From: Sphingomonas sp. Y57 | GTDB lineage: Bacteria > Pseudomonadota > Alphaproteobacteria > Sphingomonadales > Sphingomonadaceae | Direction: 5' to 3' | DNA length: 64,000 nt | Assembly: GCF_001015195.1 (NCBI RefSeq) | Contig: NZ_LDES01000085.1 | Span: 1-64,000, forward strand | Shown: in pieces, positions 54,212-63,139 of the stretch | Numbering within the stretch: position 1 is the first letter of the stretch | Layout: the number at the start of each line of letters is the position of its first letter | Made by a program: the position numbers and the translations under genes | Notes under the pieces: model-generated | What the model was told of the DNA's origin: nothing | What the model saw: the letters and a program-made list of their open reading frames with translations, nothing else | The model's database searches: none

Positions 54212-54223
54212 AGGAAGACCCGG

Positions 54224-54334
54224 ATGTGGTATTTTAGCTGGATTCTGGGTGTCGGCCTGGCCGTCGGCTTCGGCATCCTCAACGGCATGTGGCATGAGTT
54301 TCATGCCGATCCCGATGAGGACATGGCGGCCTGA
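54224..54334 (+). CDS. cydX: CydX small subunit of cytochrome bd oxidase
   Basis: A 36-residue peptide starting MWYFSWILGVGLAVGFGIL, which is the CydX/YbgT pattern: Trp-Tyr-Phe-Trp at the N-terminus, one membrane helix, then Asn-Gly and Trp. It ends in a polar acidic tail (HEFHADPDEDMAA). It starts 12 bp after the cydB stop with AAGGAAG 9 bases upstream. CydX stabilises the haem d site in the oxidase. Confidence 0.9.
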   Translation: MWYFSWILGVGLAVGFGILNGMWHEFHADPDEDMAA

Positions 54335-54346
54335 TCGCGACGGATC

Positions 54347-55135
54347 ATGATTGCTATCGGCCCTCTCGCGCTCGCGTTGGAACGGCTGTTCGCGATTCTC
54401 GGGATCATTGCCTTCATGGCGGCGGGGAACTGGATAGGCCGCCGTCGCGGCGTGGATTGCGATACGGCCGCGTGGCGGGCATTGCTCGCTGGCCTCGTTG
54501 CAGCTCGCGCGGGTTTTGTGGCGCAGAACTGGCATGCCTTCGCCATCGAACCCGCAACCATCCTCTATGTCTGGCAAGGAGGTTTCTCGCCGCTCCCCGG
54601 TCTGGTGACTGCCGCAATCGTGCTGGGCGTGTCACTACGGCGATCTCGCGCCCTAGCACCTTTGACGCTCGTCTTCGCGGGCTGCGTCGCGGTCACATCC
54701 GGCGCCACGGCAGCGGCCCTTGCCTCGGCGCAGCGACCTCTACCGCAAGGAATCGTTCTCCAGTCGCTGGACAGCGGAAAGAGCCTGCTCGACGATCGCC
54801 GGGGCAAGCCGTTCGTCGTCAATCTCTGGGCAACCTGGTGCCCGCCGTGCCAGCGTGAAATGCCGATGATGGTCGCAGAAGCGGCGCACTCGGCCGTACC
54901 GATCCTGCTTGTCAATCAGGGCGAGGATGCAGACAACGTACGTGCGTGGCTGGACAGCAAGCGCCTTGAAACGGCGCACGTCCATCTCGACCGCGACCTG
55001 CGTATAGCTGCCGCGACCGGCTCGGCCGGGCTTCCCGCGACGCTGTTCATCGACAGCAAAGGCGTGATCCGTGCGCTCCATGTCGGTGAAATCTCGCGGG
55101 CCGCCCTGCTCGCGGGACTACGCGATCTGAAGTAG
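54347..55135 (+). CDS. Membrane-anchored TlpA-like thioredoxin with N-terminal helices
   Basis: A 262-residue fusion-like protein. Residues 1-125 contain about four hydrophobic helices and resemble a prolipoprotein diacylglyceryl transferase-like fold (VDCDTAAWRALLAGLVAARA). Residues about 132-262 are a periplasmic thioredoxin with active site ATWCPPCQRE (Cys165, Cys168) and cis-Pro in SAGLPATLFIDSKG. It lies 12 bp after cydX. Since CydDC exports thiols and bd assembly depends on periplasmic redox, a reducing or disulfide-control role next to the oxidase is likely (inference). Confidence 0.88.
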   Translation: MIAIGPLALALERLFAILGIIAFMAAGNWIGRRRGVDCDTAAWRALLAGLVAARAGFVAQNWHAFAIEPATILYVWQGGFSPLPGLVTAAIVLGVSLRRSRALAPLTLVFAGCVAVTSGATAAALASAQRPLPQGIVLQSLDSGKSLLDDRRGKPFVVNLWATWCPPCQREMPMMVAEAAHSAVPILLVNQGEDADNVRAWLDSKRLETAHVHLDRDLRIAAATGSAGLPATLFIDSKGVIRALHVGEISRAALLAGLRDLK

Positions 55136-55157
55136 AGTTTCGATCAAGGAGAAGACC

Positions 55158-55637
55158 ATGACCAGACAAGTGAATATTGGAATCGGCGAGGAAGATCGGG
55201 TTGCGATTTGCGAAGGCCTGAGCCGCCTCCTGGCGGACACCTACACTCTCTATCTGACCTCGCACAACTTTCACTGGAACGTGACCGGGCCGATGTTCAA
55301 CAGCCTCCATGCCATGTTCATGACGCAATATACCGAGTTGTGGAACGCGATCGACCCGATCGCCGAACGCATCCGCTCGCTCGGACAGCCCGCACCCGGT
55401 TCCTACGCGCAGTTCGCTAAATTGAGCTCGCTTCCCGACGCGCCGGAAGTGCCGCCGAAGGCGCTCGACATGGTCGACATCCTCGCCAAGGGGCATGAAG
55501 CGGCCGCCCGCACGGCGCGCACGCTGTTCCCTCTGGTCGAGAAGGCGAGCGACGAGCCGACCGCGGACCTGCTCACCCAACGGATCGGCGTGCATGAGCA
55601 GGCCGCATGGATGCTGCGCGCCCTGCTCGAAGAGTAA
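55158..55637 (+). CDS. dps: Dps-family DNA-protecting ferritin
   Basis: A 159-residue ferritin-fold protein. Ferroxidase residues are visible: His in SHNFHWNVTGP and the acidic residues in ELWNAIDPIAERIRSLG. The length is that of Dps. It binds DNA and oxidises Fe2+ with H2O2, protecting against Fenton damage. AAGGAGAAGA lies 4 bases before the ATG. It follows the TlpA-like gene by 22 bp and so may be expressed with the cyd operon. A strong hairpin follows the gene. Confidence 0.92.
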   Translation: MTRQVNIGIGEEDRVAICEGLSRLLADTYTLYLTSHNFHWNVTGPMFNSLHAMFMTQYTELWNAIDPIAERIRSLGQPAPGSYAQFAKLSSLPDAPEVPPKALDMVDILAKGHEAAARTARTLFPLVEKASDEPTADLLTQRIGVHEQAAWMLRALLEE

Positions 55638-55653
55638 GACACGCTCAACGACT

Positions 55654-55688
55654 GGCCCCGGCCGCGCAATCTCTGCGAGGCCGGGGCC
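55654..55688 (+). terminator. GC-rich stem-loop after dps
   Basis: Perfect 10-bp arms GGCCCCGGCC and GGCCGGGGCC enclose a 15-base loop, 17 bases after the dps stop. It lacks a T-run. It may mark the 3' end of the dps transcript or a processing site before the ferritin-like gene. Confidence 0.55.
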
Positions 55689-55722
55689 GTTAGCGAACTG
55701 CCGCCATTGAAAGGACGAGACC

Positions 55723-56139
55723 TTGGCTACGTCAAAGCTGGCAAACATCCTCCTCGATGCGCTCGAAGACGAGCGGAAGGCGGAGGCGACCTATGCCGCC
55801 GTGATCGAAAAGTTCGGCCCTGTCCGGCCCTTTTCCAACATCATCGAAGCCGAACAGCGCCACGCTGCCGCGCTTGAGCGCCAGCTTGCCCGACTGGGCA
55901 TCGACGTGCCGCCCAACGCATGGACAGGAAAAGTCACAGCGCCAGCCTCACTCGCACAAGCGTGCGAAAGCGCGGTCCAGGGCGAGGTCGAAAACATCGC
56001 CCTCTATGACCGGCTGATCCCGATGATCGAAGATCCCGCAGCGCGCCAGGTGATGGAAAACCTGCAGGCCGCCTCGCGCGAGCGCCACCTCCCTGCTTTC
56101 AAGCGGTGCCTGGAGCGGGAACGCGATCGCCGTTCGTGA
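55723..56139 (+). CDS. Ferritin-like domain protein (DUF2202 type)
   Basis: A 138-residue four-helix protein. An Exx-type metal-binding pattern recurs: LEDERKAEATYAAVIEKFG near residue 12, IEAEQRHAAALERQLARLG near residue 40, and GEVENIALYDRLI later. The segment LGIDVPPNAW is typical of DUF2202-like ferritin domains. It starts with TTG at 55723, supported by AAAGGAC about 6 bases upstream. It probably binds iron. Located after dps and 87 bp before an insertion sequence. Confidence 0.82.
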   Translation: MATSKLANILLDALEDERKAEATYAAVIEKFGPVRPFSNIIEAEQRHAAALERQLARLGIDVPPNAWTGKVTAPASLAQACESAVQGEVENIALYDRLIPMIEDPAARQVMENLQAASRERHLPAFKRCLERERDRRS

Positions 56140-56225
56140 CGACCTTCCCTTAATCCTCATCGCTCAGACGCCGGCTGCTTTCGGGATCCGCAATCTACGG
56201 TGGATCGGGCAAGGATCGTCTCATA

Positions 56226-57390
56226 CCAACCTGCGCGGAGGCTGACTCACGGGGGATTCCCAAGGCGGTGAAAATCTGAATCTATGGGGCTGCGACTTTG
56301 GAGGGCGTGTCCATGGGATCAGCGATCGGCTTGCGGGAAGATTTTGACGGGGCAGCGCTGCGACGGTTGTCGCGCACGACGAAGAGCGCGAACCAGGCGC
56401 GGCGGCTGTTGGCTTTGGCCGAGATTTACGACGGCGGGAGCCGGAGTGTCGCGGCTCGGATCGGTGGAGTTGGGCTTCAGATCGTGCGGGACTGGGTGAT
56501 CCGGTTCAATGCCCGGGGGCCCGATGGACTACTGGATGGCAAGGCGCCTGGCCCCCGTTCGCGGCTGAACGATGTGCAGCGCCAGGCACTGGTCGATGTT
56601 GTCGAGAGCGGCCCGATCCCGGCAATCCACGGGGTGGTGCGCTGGCGGCTGATCGATCTGGCCCAGTGGCTCCATGACGAATTTGCGGTCTCGCTCGATG
56701 AGACCACCATCAGCCGCGAGTTGAAGAAGCTGGGCTACGTGAAGCTCACCGCGCGGCCTCGCCATCATGCCCAGAACGAGCATGCCATGGAGGCATTCAA
56801 AAGGGGGGCTTCGCTGCCAAGCTGGCAAAAGTCAGAGCAGCGCTCCCGAAGGGCACGCCCATAGAGATATGGTTCCAGGACGAAGCCCGCGTTGGTCAAA
56901 AGAACAAGATCACGCGGCGCTGGGCGAGACGCGGAACCCGGCCTTCGGCACCGAAAGACCAACGGACGAAATCGGCCTACATCTTCGGCGCGATCTGCCC
57001 GGAACACGGCAAGGGCGCAGGGCTCGTCCTGCCCTTCTGCAACACCGAAACCATGGGACTGCACCTTGCTGAAATATCGCTCGCCATCGCGCCGGGCGCT
57101 CACGCTCTCGTGCTGATGGATCAGGCCGGATGGCACACCACTGGCAAGCTCCAAGTCCCCGGCAACATCACAATTGTCCCGCTTCCGGCCAAATGTCCCG
57201 AACTCAACCCGGTCGAGAATATCTGGCAGTTCATGCGCGACAACTGGCTCTCAAACCGCGTCTTCACCTCCTACGACAACATCGTCGACCACTGCTGCGA
57301 GGCTTGGAACAAACTCGTCGATCAGCCTTGGCGCATCATGACCATCGGCCGCCGCAAATGGGCGCATGGGTCATGATCAATGCAGGTTGG
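56226..57390 (+). mobile_element. IS630-family insertion sequence
   Basis: A complete element of 1165 bp. Terminal inverted repeats are CCAACCTGC at 56226-56234 and GCAGGTTGG at 57382-57390. Each is bordered by a TA dinucleotide (56224-56225 and 57391-57392), the TA target duplication expected for IS630/Tc1-mariner elements. It carries one transposase in two frames. The insertion lies between the ferritin-like gene and a small membrane protein gene and does not visibly break a gene. It marks the region as mobile. Confidence 0.9.
56313..57376 (+). CDS. IS630-type DDE transposase, made by -1 frameshifting
   Basis: The first frame runs from the ATG at 56313 (GGAGG 8 bases upstream) to a stop at 56864. 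It encodes two HTH-like domains (SVAARIGGVGLQIVRDWVIR; FAVSLDETTISRELKKLGY). The second frame ends at 57376 and carries the catalytic residues: Asp in WFQDEARVGQ, Asp in VLMDQAGWHT, and Glu in PELNPVENIWQ. The frames join across A4G6 (56799-56808) by a -1 shift, which gives the uninterrupted sequence FKRGGFAAKLAKV. The full protein is about 354 residues. Slippage there is typical of this family. Confidence 0.88.
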
Positions 57391-57534
57391 TATCACCCAT
57401 GACGTGAACGAATATATCGGGTGACTACTACGGCTGCGCAGCAGAAATCGCGAGTAGCGACGGCCGCGGGTAGGCCGCCGCGCTTGCGCGCGCACAACTA
57501 TCAATAATGCAGCTCTCCGTGTTAGGTCACCACG

Positions 57535-57936
57535 ATGAACCATAATGCCTGGCCCCAGCGTCTTCTCGCGCTTCCATTCCTGATCCTAGGCGGCTGGTGT
57601 CTGGCCACACCACAGATGGTCGAGCGGCTGACGATTAATCCCGCCTATCAGCATCTGAGCCCCACAAGTGCCCTCCTGATCGGCTGTTTCGGCGCGCAGG
57701 CCGTGCTTGGCGGGCTGTTCATTGCTTTCAGCCGATGGACGCGGCGGACCTTCGCAATCTATGGCGCAGCACTGCTGCCGTTTTTCTGGTTCAATTATTA
57801 TTTTGTCTTTGTCGTCCCGGCGCTCACCCGCTGGATGGCGCTCGATTTTGGCGCCAATCTCTTCATGCTTGGAATATGCGCCTGGGGCTGGCGCACGGCA
57901 CCGTCCGAGTGGGAACCGGTGCTACCGCGCCAGTGA
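57535..57936 (+). CDS. Small integral membrane protein of unknown function
   Basis: A 133-residue protein with four hydrophobic helices: RLLALPFLILGGWCLATP, SALLIGCFGAQAVLGGLFIAF, TFAIYGAALLPFFWFNYYFVFV and ALDFGANLFMLGICAWGW. The pattern recalls small DoxX-like or PepSY-unrelated membrane proteins but no family is certain. The ATG has GGTCACCACG before it, only a weak ribosome site. It lies 145 bp after the right end of the insertion sequence. Confidence 0.65.
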   Translation: MNHNAWPQRLLALPFLILGGWCLATPQMVERLTINPAYQHLSPTSALLIGCFGAQAVLGGLFIAFSRWTRRTFAIYGAALLPFFWFNYYFVFVVPALTRWMALDFGANLFMLGICAWGWRTAPSEWEPVLPRQ

Positions 57937-57950
57937 CAAGATAATGGCCC

Positions 57951-58355
57951 TTAATTGCTCCGCACGCGACCTTGATAAATGTAGGGTTGTCCGTGCCCCT
58001 GATCGTTGGGGTAGAACGTAAATGCGTAAAAGTCGGGCGTGCAGACAAAGCCGACATAGGAGAATCCTCCCTGTCTGTTCACATCTGCAACGATCTTAGC
58101 AACATCGTTCGCCGTAACCTTCTTGCCGTTAACGGCCAAGGCAAGGCTCCTGACACCATCGCGGGAAATCTCCGCATCAAATACCGCGCTGGCCGATCTG
58201 CACCGAAACTCTTGGGAGATTTTGACGCTATAGCTTTCCTCCCATGCCTCGCTTCCCGTCGACACGGAAATTGCGTCCTCATCCTGTGACCATGAAGGCC
58301 CAGAAGCCCCAAATGTCGCCGCCAGCGCGGCCCCGATTGCTGTCGCGATCTTCAC
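57951..58355 (-). CDS. Exported protein of unknown function
   Basis: A 134-residue secreted protein. The signal peptide covers about residues 1-23 (ATAIGAALAATFGASGPSWSQ). The mature part is beta-rich with two Cys (FRCRSASAV and FVCTPDFYAF) that could form a disulfide, and ends YPNDQGHGQPYIYQG. No family recognised. It converges with the 57535 gene, the stops being only 14 bp apart. The 170-bp stretch to its right, up to the ArsR gene stop, contains no gene. Confidence 0.65.
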   Translation of the reverse strand: MKIATAIGAALAATFGASGPSWSQDEDAISVSTGSEAWEESYSVKISQEFRCRSASAVFDAEISRDGVRSLALAVNGKKVTANDVAKIVADVNRQGGFSYVGFVCTPDFYAFTFYPNDQGHGQPYIYQGRVRSN

Positions 58356-58527
58356 AGCCTCTTCCCCTCAAAACTTCGCTGTCGAGACAAAGCGGCCACC
58401 AACGCCCGAAAACCACCTTCCCGCTCCCGGTGCCTGAACACTTCTCAAAATCTATGTCGAAGCGGTCTCGGCCAGTATCTCGGAACGGGCCTGCCTATCC
58501 TGCGTCATTCTCGTTGGACCGGATGTC

Positions 58528-58851
58528 TCAGGATTGTCCAGCGCCGGGTCCGAAGCGATCGCAGAGCATGTCGATCAACTGGCGAACGCCATCATCGGCC
58601 AGACTGTAATAGATCGTCGTCGCCTCGCGCCGAGTCTTGACCAGCCCGCCTTCACGCAGCTTGCCAAGATGTTGCGATACGCTGGACTGGGATTGCCCGC
58701 ACAGTTCCACCATCGCGTTCACGGAGAACTCGCCCTGGGTCAGCCGGCACAAGATCAGCAGGCGCTGTTCATTGGCGAGCAGCTTCAGCACACTCGCCGC
58801 ATGGGCGGCGTGCTGGGCGAGTTGCGCAAGGGGCGTATCAAGGGGCATCAT
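58528..58851 (-). CDS. ArsR-family regulator of the BigR/SqrR/YgaV type
   Basis: A 107-residue winged-helix repressor. HTH: NAMVELCGQSQSSVSQHLGKL; wing: VKTRREATTIYYSLADDG. Cys35 (RLLILCRL) and Cys97 (IDMLCDRF) lie where sulfide/persulfide-sensing ArsR proteins of the BigR/SqrR group carry their pair (positions from memory). A third Cys, Cys51, is in the HTH. These sensors form a di- or polysulfide bridge and release DNA. It is the last gene of rhodanese, adaptor, pump, arsR, its ATG overlapping the pump stop, so it likely autoregulates the operon from the palindrome at 63497. Confidence 0.88.
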   Translation of the reverse strand: MMPLDTPLAQLAQHAAHAASVLKLLANEQRLLILCRLTQGEFSVNAMVELCGQSQSSVSQHLGKLREGGLVKTRREATTIYYSLADDGVRQLIDMLCDRFGPGAGQS

Positions 58852-61800
58852 CTGGTCGCGGGTTTCCCATCATCTCGAAGCACGATGTAAATGGCCGGAA
58901 TAACCAGCACGGTCAGCAGCGTCGAGGACGCAAGGCCGAACAGCAGCGAGATCGCCAATCCCTGAAAGATCGGATCGGTCAGGATCACGGCCGCGCCAAT
59001 CATCGCCGCGGCGGCCGTGAGGACGATCGGCTTGAACCGGATCGTGCCGGCTTCCAGCAGCACGTCGCGCAGCGATTTGTCCGGCGTGGCCGAATGGCGG
59101 ATAAAGTCGACCAGCAGGATCGAGTTGCGCACGATGATGCCGGCAAGCGCGATGAACCCGATCATCGAGGTCGCCGTGAACGGCGCGCGGAACAGCATGT
59201 GGCCGATGACGATCCCGACCAGGGTGAGCGGCACGGGTGTCAGGATCACGAGCGGCAGACGGAAGCTTTTGAACTGCGCGACGACGATGATGTAGATGGC
59301 CAGCAGCGCGACCATGAAGGCGCCGCCCATGTCACGGAACGTAACCCAGGTGATTTCCCATTCGCCGTCCCAGAGCAGGGACGGCACGCTTTCGTCCCCG
59401 GGCTGACCATTGAGACGTATCTCCGGCTTCCGCAGGCCCTTCGCCGCCCAGTCATAGGCATCGACCGCGCGGTTCACTTCGATCATGCCGTAGATCGGCG
59501 CTTCATAGGCTCCGGCCAGTTCTGCCGTGACCATGTCGGCATAGCGGCCGTCGCGGCGGAAGATCGCGGGACTGCCCGCCTCGGTGCGGGCTTCGACCAC
59601 GGCGCCGAGGTCGATAAGCTGACCGCCCGGCGTCTGTGCAACCGGCGTACTCGACAGGGCCTGCGTCCAGCTCCGGTCCTTCTGTTCCAGCGCGATGGTG
59701 ATCGGGAGTGGGCTGCGGCCATCGCCGCGCGGCGCGTAGCCGACAGTCTGACTCCCCATGAGCATACCGATGCTGTCGGCGACCTGCCGCTGTGAAAGGC
59801 CGTAATAATCGAGCCGGTCGCGCTGCACGTCGAGGCGGAGCTTCGGGCGCGCCTCGCCGAAGCTGTTGTCCACGTCGACGATGAAGGGGATGGACCGGAA
59901 GATCTTTTCCAGCTCGGTCGCTGTCTTCTGGCGCGTGACTTCGTCGGGGCCATAAACCTCGGCCAGCAGGGTCGCGAGGACGGGCGGGCCTGGAGGCGTC
60001 TCGACCACCTTGATAGATGCGCCATTGGGCAAGCGCAGCGCCTTCAGCCGCTGGCGCAGGTCGAGCGCAATCTGATGGCTGGACCGGCTGCGATCCCCCT
60101 TGGGCAGCAGCGTCACCATCACATCGCCCTGCTCGGGCTGCGAGCGCAGGAAATAATGGCGGACAAGGCCGTTGAAGTTGAACGGCGCGGACGTGCCGAC
60201 ATAGGCCTCCATTGCCGTCGCTTCGGGCAAGCCCCGCACCACGCCGGCGATATCTTCCAGCACGCGGCCCGTACCTTCGAGCGCGGTGCCTTCGGGCATG
60301 TCGACCACGACCTGGACCTCCGACTTGTTGTCGAAGGGCAGCAGCTTCACGGTCACGGCCTTGAAGTAGAACATCGAGCAGGCAACCAGCGTCGCCACGC
60401 CCACCGCGATCAGAAAATTGCGGGCGGACTTCTTCGTATCGATCACGCGGTGCGCGACGCGGGCATAGAGCTGCCCCAGCCTGCCGCCGCTTTCATCATG
60501 GCCATGCCCCTTTTCGAGCGTCTGCCTAGCGAAACGGATCATCAGCCACGGGGCGATCACGACCGCTACGAAGAAGGAAAAGATCATCGCCGCCGAGGCG
60601 TTGACCGGAATCGGGGCCATATAGGGCCCCATCAGACCGGAAACGAACAGCATCGGCAGCAGCGCGGCGACCACGGTCAGCGTCGCCACCACAGTGGGGT
60701 TGCCGACCTCGGCCACCGCCTCGATCGCTGCCTGGGTGCGGCTGCGATCATCGTCCATCGCCCAATGCCGGGCGATATTCTCGATCATGACGATCGCGTC
60801 GTCGACGAGAATGCCTATCGAGAAGATCAGCGCGAACAGGCTGACGCGGTTGATCGTATAGCCCATGAGGTTCGAGGCGAACATGGTCAGCAGGATCGTC
60901 GTCGGAATGACCACGGCGGTCACGCCCGCCTCGCGCCAACCGATCGCGAACCCAATCAGCACGACGATGGAGACGGTCGCCAGCGCGAGGTGGAACAGCA
61001 GTTCGTTGGCCTTCTCGTTCGCCGTCTCGCCATAGTTGCGGGTGACGGCGACCGTGACGTCATCGGGGATCAGCTTGCCTTTCAGGCTCTCGACACGCTC
61101 GAGGATGGCATCGGAGACGACCACGGCATTGGCCCCGGCGCGCTTGGCGAAGGCGATGCTGACAGCGGGGGCGCTATTCCACTTGCCGTTTTCCTCCTTC
61201 GCCCAGCGCCACGCCCGCGCCTGATCCTCGCGCGGCCCCTGCGTTACGCTGGCAACGTCGCGCAGATAGACGGGAGAGCCGGAGGCAGAGCGCACGGTCA
61301 GAAGTCCGACCTCCTGCGCCGATGACAGGGTGCGGCCCGCCGTGACGCCGACCGCCTTGCCGTCCTCGCGGATATTACCCAGCGGAAAGGACCGATTGGC
61401 CTGGCTCGCGGCCTCGATCACGCTCCCCAGCGGCACGCCATACTGGCGCAGCCTGGCCGGATCGGGCGCAATGCGGATTTCCTCGGGGCGGCCACCGACG
61501 AGGAAGCTGATCCCGACATTGTCGACCTTGGCGATCTCGGTGCGCAGCTTCGCGGCGAGTTCGTAGAGGCTGGCATCGTTCCACTGCCCTGCCGCGCCGG
61601 GCTTGGGGGCAAGGGTCAGAACGACGGCCGGAACATCATTGATGCCGCGCACCGTCACCTTGGGATCGGGAATGCCGACCGGTTTCCTGTCCCAATTGGC
61701 GCGCAGCTTTTCCTCGATGCGGATCGCCGCGTCCTCGGGGTTCGATCCCACGAGGAAGCGCGCCGTCACCATCACGCCATCGTCCTGCGCCTGAGTATAG

Positions 61801-62054
61801 ACATGCTCCACGCCATCGACGCTCTTGACGATGGTTTCGAGGGGAATGCCGACCAGCTCGGTCGCGTCGGCGGCGGAAAGGCCCGGCGCCATCACCTGGA
61901 TGTCGACCATCGGCACGCTGATCTGCGGCTCTTCCTCCCGAGGGATGGAAAGAAGAGCCAGCAGACCAACGGCAATCGCCGCGAGCAGGAACAGCGGGGT
62001 CAGGGGTGAAGCGATAGTGGCCCTGGTGAGGCGACCGGAAACGCCGAGATTCAT
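58848..62054 (-). CDS. RND efflux pump in a sulfide-type ArsR operon
   Basis: A 1068-residue inner-membrane pump with the double RND layout. TM4 carries the paired acidic residues (IGILVDDAIVMIENIARH), typical of AcrB/HAE-type drug pumps, not of metal pumps. The N-terminal part PREEEPQISVPMVDI is characteristic of a large unclassified subgroup. It ends with helices around LLFGLASSTLLTVLVIPAIYI. The ATG overlaps the adaptor stop (62051-62054). No outer-membrane channel is encoded in the operon, so it must borrow one, for example the TolC-like proteins at 9927 or 34143, or a chromosomal one. Substrate unknown; the regulator suggests a sulfur-linked one. Confidence 0.92.
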   Translation of the reverse strand: MNLGVSGRLTRATIASPLTPLFLLAAIAVGLLALLSIPREEEPQISVPMVDIQVMAPGLSAADATELVGIPLETIVKSVDGVEHVYTQAQDDGVMVTARFLVGSNPEDAAIRIEEKLRANWDRKPVGIPDPKVTVRGINDVPAVVLTLAPKPGAAGQWNDASLYELAAKLRTEIAKVDNVGISFLVGGRPEEIRIAPDPARLRQYGVPLGSVIEAASQANRSFPLGNIREDGKAVGVTAGRTLSSAQEVGLLTVRSASGSPVYLRDVASVTQGPREDQARAWRWAKEENGKWNSAPAVSIAFAKRAGANAVVVSDAILERVESLKGKLIPDDVTVAVTRNYGETANEKANELLFHLALATVSIVVLIGFAIGWREAGVTAVVIPTTILLTMFASNLMGYTINRVSLFALIFSIGILVDDAIVMIENIARHWAMDDDRSRTQAAIEAVAEVGNPTVVATLTVVAALLPMLFVSGLMGPYMAPIPVNASAAMIFSFFVAVVIAPWLMIRFARQTLEKGHGHDESGGRLGQLYARVAHRVIDTKKSARNFLIAVGVATLVACSMFYFKAVTVKLLPFDNKSEVQVVVDMPEGTALEGTGRVLEDIAGVVRGLPEATAMEAYVGTSAPFNFNGLVRHYFLRSQPEQGDVMVTLLPKGDRSRSSHQIALDLRQRLKALRLPNGASIKVVETPPGPPVLATLLAEVYGPDEVTRQKTATELEKIFRSIPFIVDVDNSFGEARPKLRLDVQRDRLDYYGLSQRQVADSIGMLMGSQTVGYAPRGDGRSPLPITIALEQKDRSWTQALSSTPVAQTPGGQLIDLGAVVEARTEAGSPAIFRRDGRYADMVTAELAGAYEAPIYGMIEVNRAVDAYDWAAKGLRKPEIRLNGQPGDESVPSLLWDGEWEITWVTFRDMGGAFMVALLAIYIIVVAQFKSFRLPLVILTPVPLTLVGIVIGHMLFRAPFTATSMIGFIALAGIIVRNSILLVDFIRHSATPDKSLRDVLLEAGTIRFKPIVLTAAAAMIGAAVILTDPIFQGLAISLLFGLASSTLLTVLVIPAIYIVLRDDGKPATR

Positions 62055-63100
62055 GGCCGCGGAGCCTTGGCGGGCTTACCGGGGGCGAACAGCGCGTCGC
62101 CGGCGGCCGCGCCGCTCAATATCTCGACCAGGGCGGGATCTGCCGTCGGCGCGATCTGGACCGGCACCATGCTGAGCCGCTTGCCCTTCGCGACGATCTG
62201 CACCTGATCCATACCATAGCGCGTGGTGACGAATGCGCGCGGCACGACCAGCGCCTTGCGCGTGCCGATCTCGACCGACGCGCTCACGCGGCGGCCGATA
62301 AATTGGGTGGAAAGGCCGGACAGAGTAGCATCAACGCGAACCTGGCCTCCGGTGATCGCGGGATAGACCTGCGTCACGCTGCCTTCGCGCTGCCCGGACG
62401 GCATATCCGCTTCATTGACGATCACGCGCGCACCGGGATGGACCTGTCCGGCAACCGACTCCGGCAGCATCAACCGCAGCACCGGCGGCCCCGCGGTAAC
62501 CGTCGCGATCGACATGCCCGGCGCCACCGGCGATCCGGCAGGAATATCGGCGCGAAGCACCCGCCCGCTCGCCGGGGCGATCACCGCCCCCTGCCCCGCG
62601 ACGCTGACGCTTGCGCCCTGCTGCGCCCGAGCGGCAGCAACCTGCGCATCGGCCGCGCGCGCGGCCGCAACGGCCTGATCCAGGCGCGCCTTGGCATAGA
62701 CGCCTTGTCCATAGAGATCGCGAATGCGCGCGAGATCGGCATTGGCGCGCGCGGCTTCGGCCTGAGCGGCGGCAACCTGCGCACCATAGGCGCTTGTCTC
62801 ATAACCGAGCCGCGAATCGACGATCATGCCGATCCGCTGCCCCTTGTGCACCGTGTCTCCGGCACGGACGGAAAGCGACGTGAGGATACCGGGGATGCGG
62901 GCGAGCACTTCGGCCTGGTCGCGCGTGGCGATCTCCGCGCCGACCATCTTCATGTCCGGGATTTCGGTTGCGGCGAGCCGCAGGGTTTCCCCGGCGGGTA
63001 GCGTCGCCGCCGCCTGTTCCTGCTCCGGCTTGCTCCCGCATGCCGACAGCGCCAGCGCGGCGCCCGCCAACCAGAGCCACTTGCCCCTGCCGCTCATCAT
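62051..63100 (-). CDS. RND adaptor lipoprotein
   Basis: A 349-residue membrane fusion protein. The N-terminus is a lipoprotein signal (WLWLAGAALALSACGS) with lipobox Cys around residue 21. It is followed by lipoyl half 1 (ARIPGILTSLSVRAGDTV), a helical hairpin (about residues 100-165), lipoyl half 2 (GAVIAPASGRVLRADIPAG), a beta-barrel and a membrane-proximal domain. It pairs with the pump at 58848. The ATG lies 40 bp after the rhodanese stop, so both are on one mRNA. Confidence 0.9.
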   Translation of the reverse strand: MMSGRGKWLWLAGAALALSACGSKPEQEQAAATLPAGETLRLAATEIPDMKMVGAEIATRDQAEVLARIPGILTSLSVRAGDTVHKGQRIGMIVDSRLGYETSAYGAQVAAAQAEAARANADLARIRDLYGQGVYAKARLDQAVAAARAADAQVAAARAQQGASVSVAGQGAVIAPASGRVLRADIPAGSPVAPGMSIATVTAGPPVLRLMLPESVAGQVHPGARVIVNEADMPSGQREGSVTQVYPAITGGQVRVDATLSGLSTQFIGRRVSASVEIGTRKALVVPRAFVTTRYGMDQVQIVAKGKRLSMVPVQIAPTADPALVEILSGAAAGDALFAPGKPAKAPRP

Positions 63101-63139
63101 GCCGCCGATACCCCTCTTTTTTGGTTCTCTTTCAGGCTC

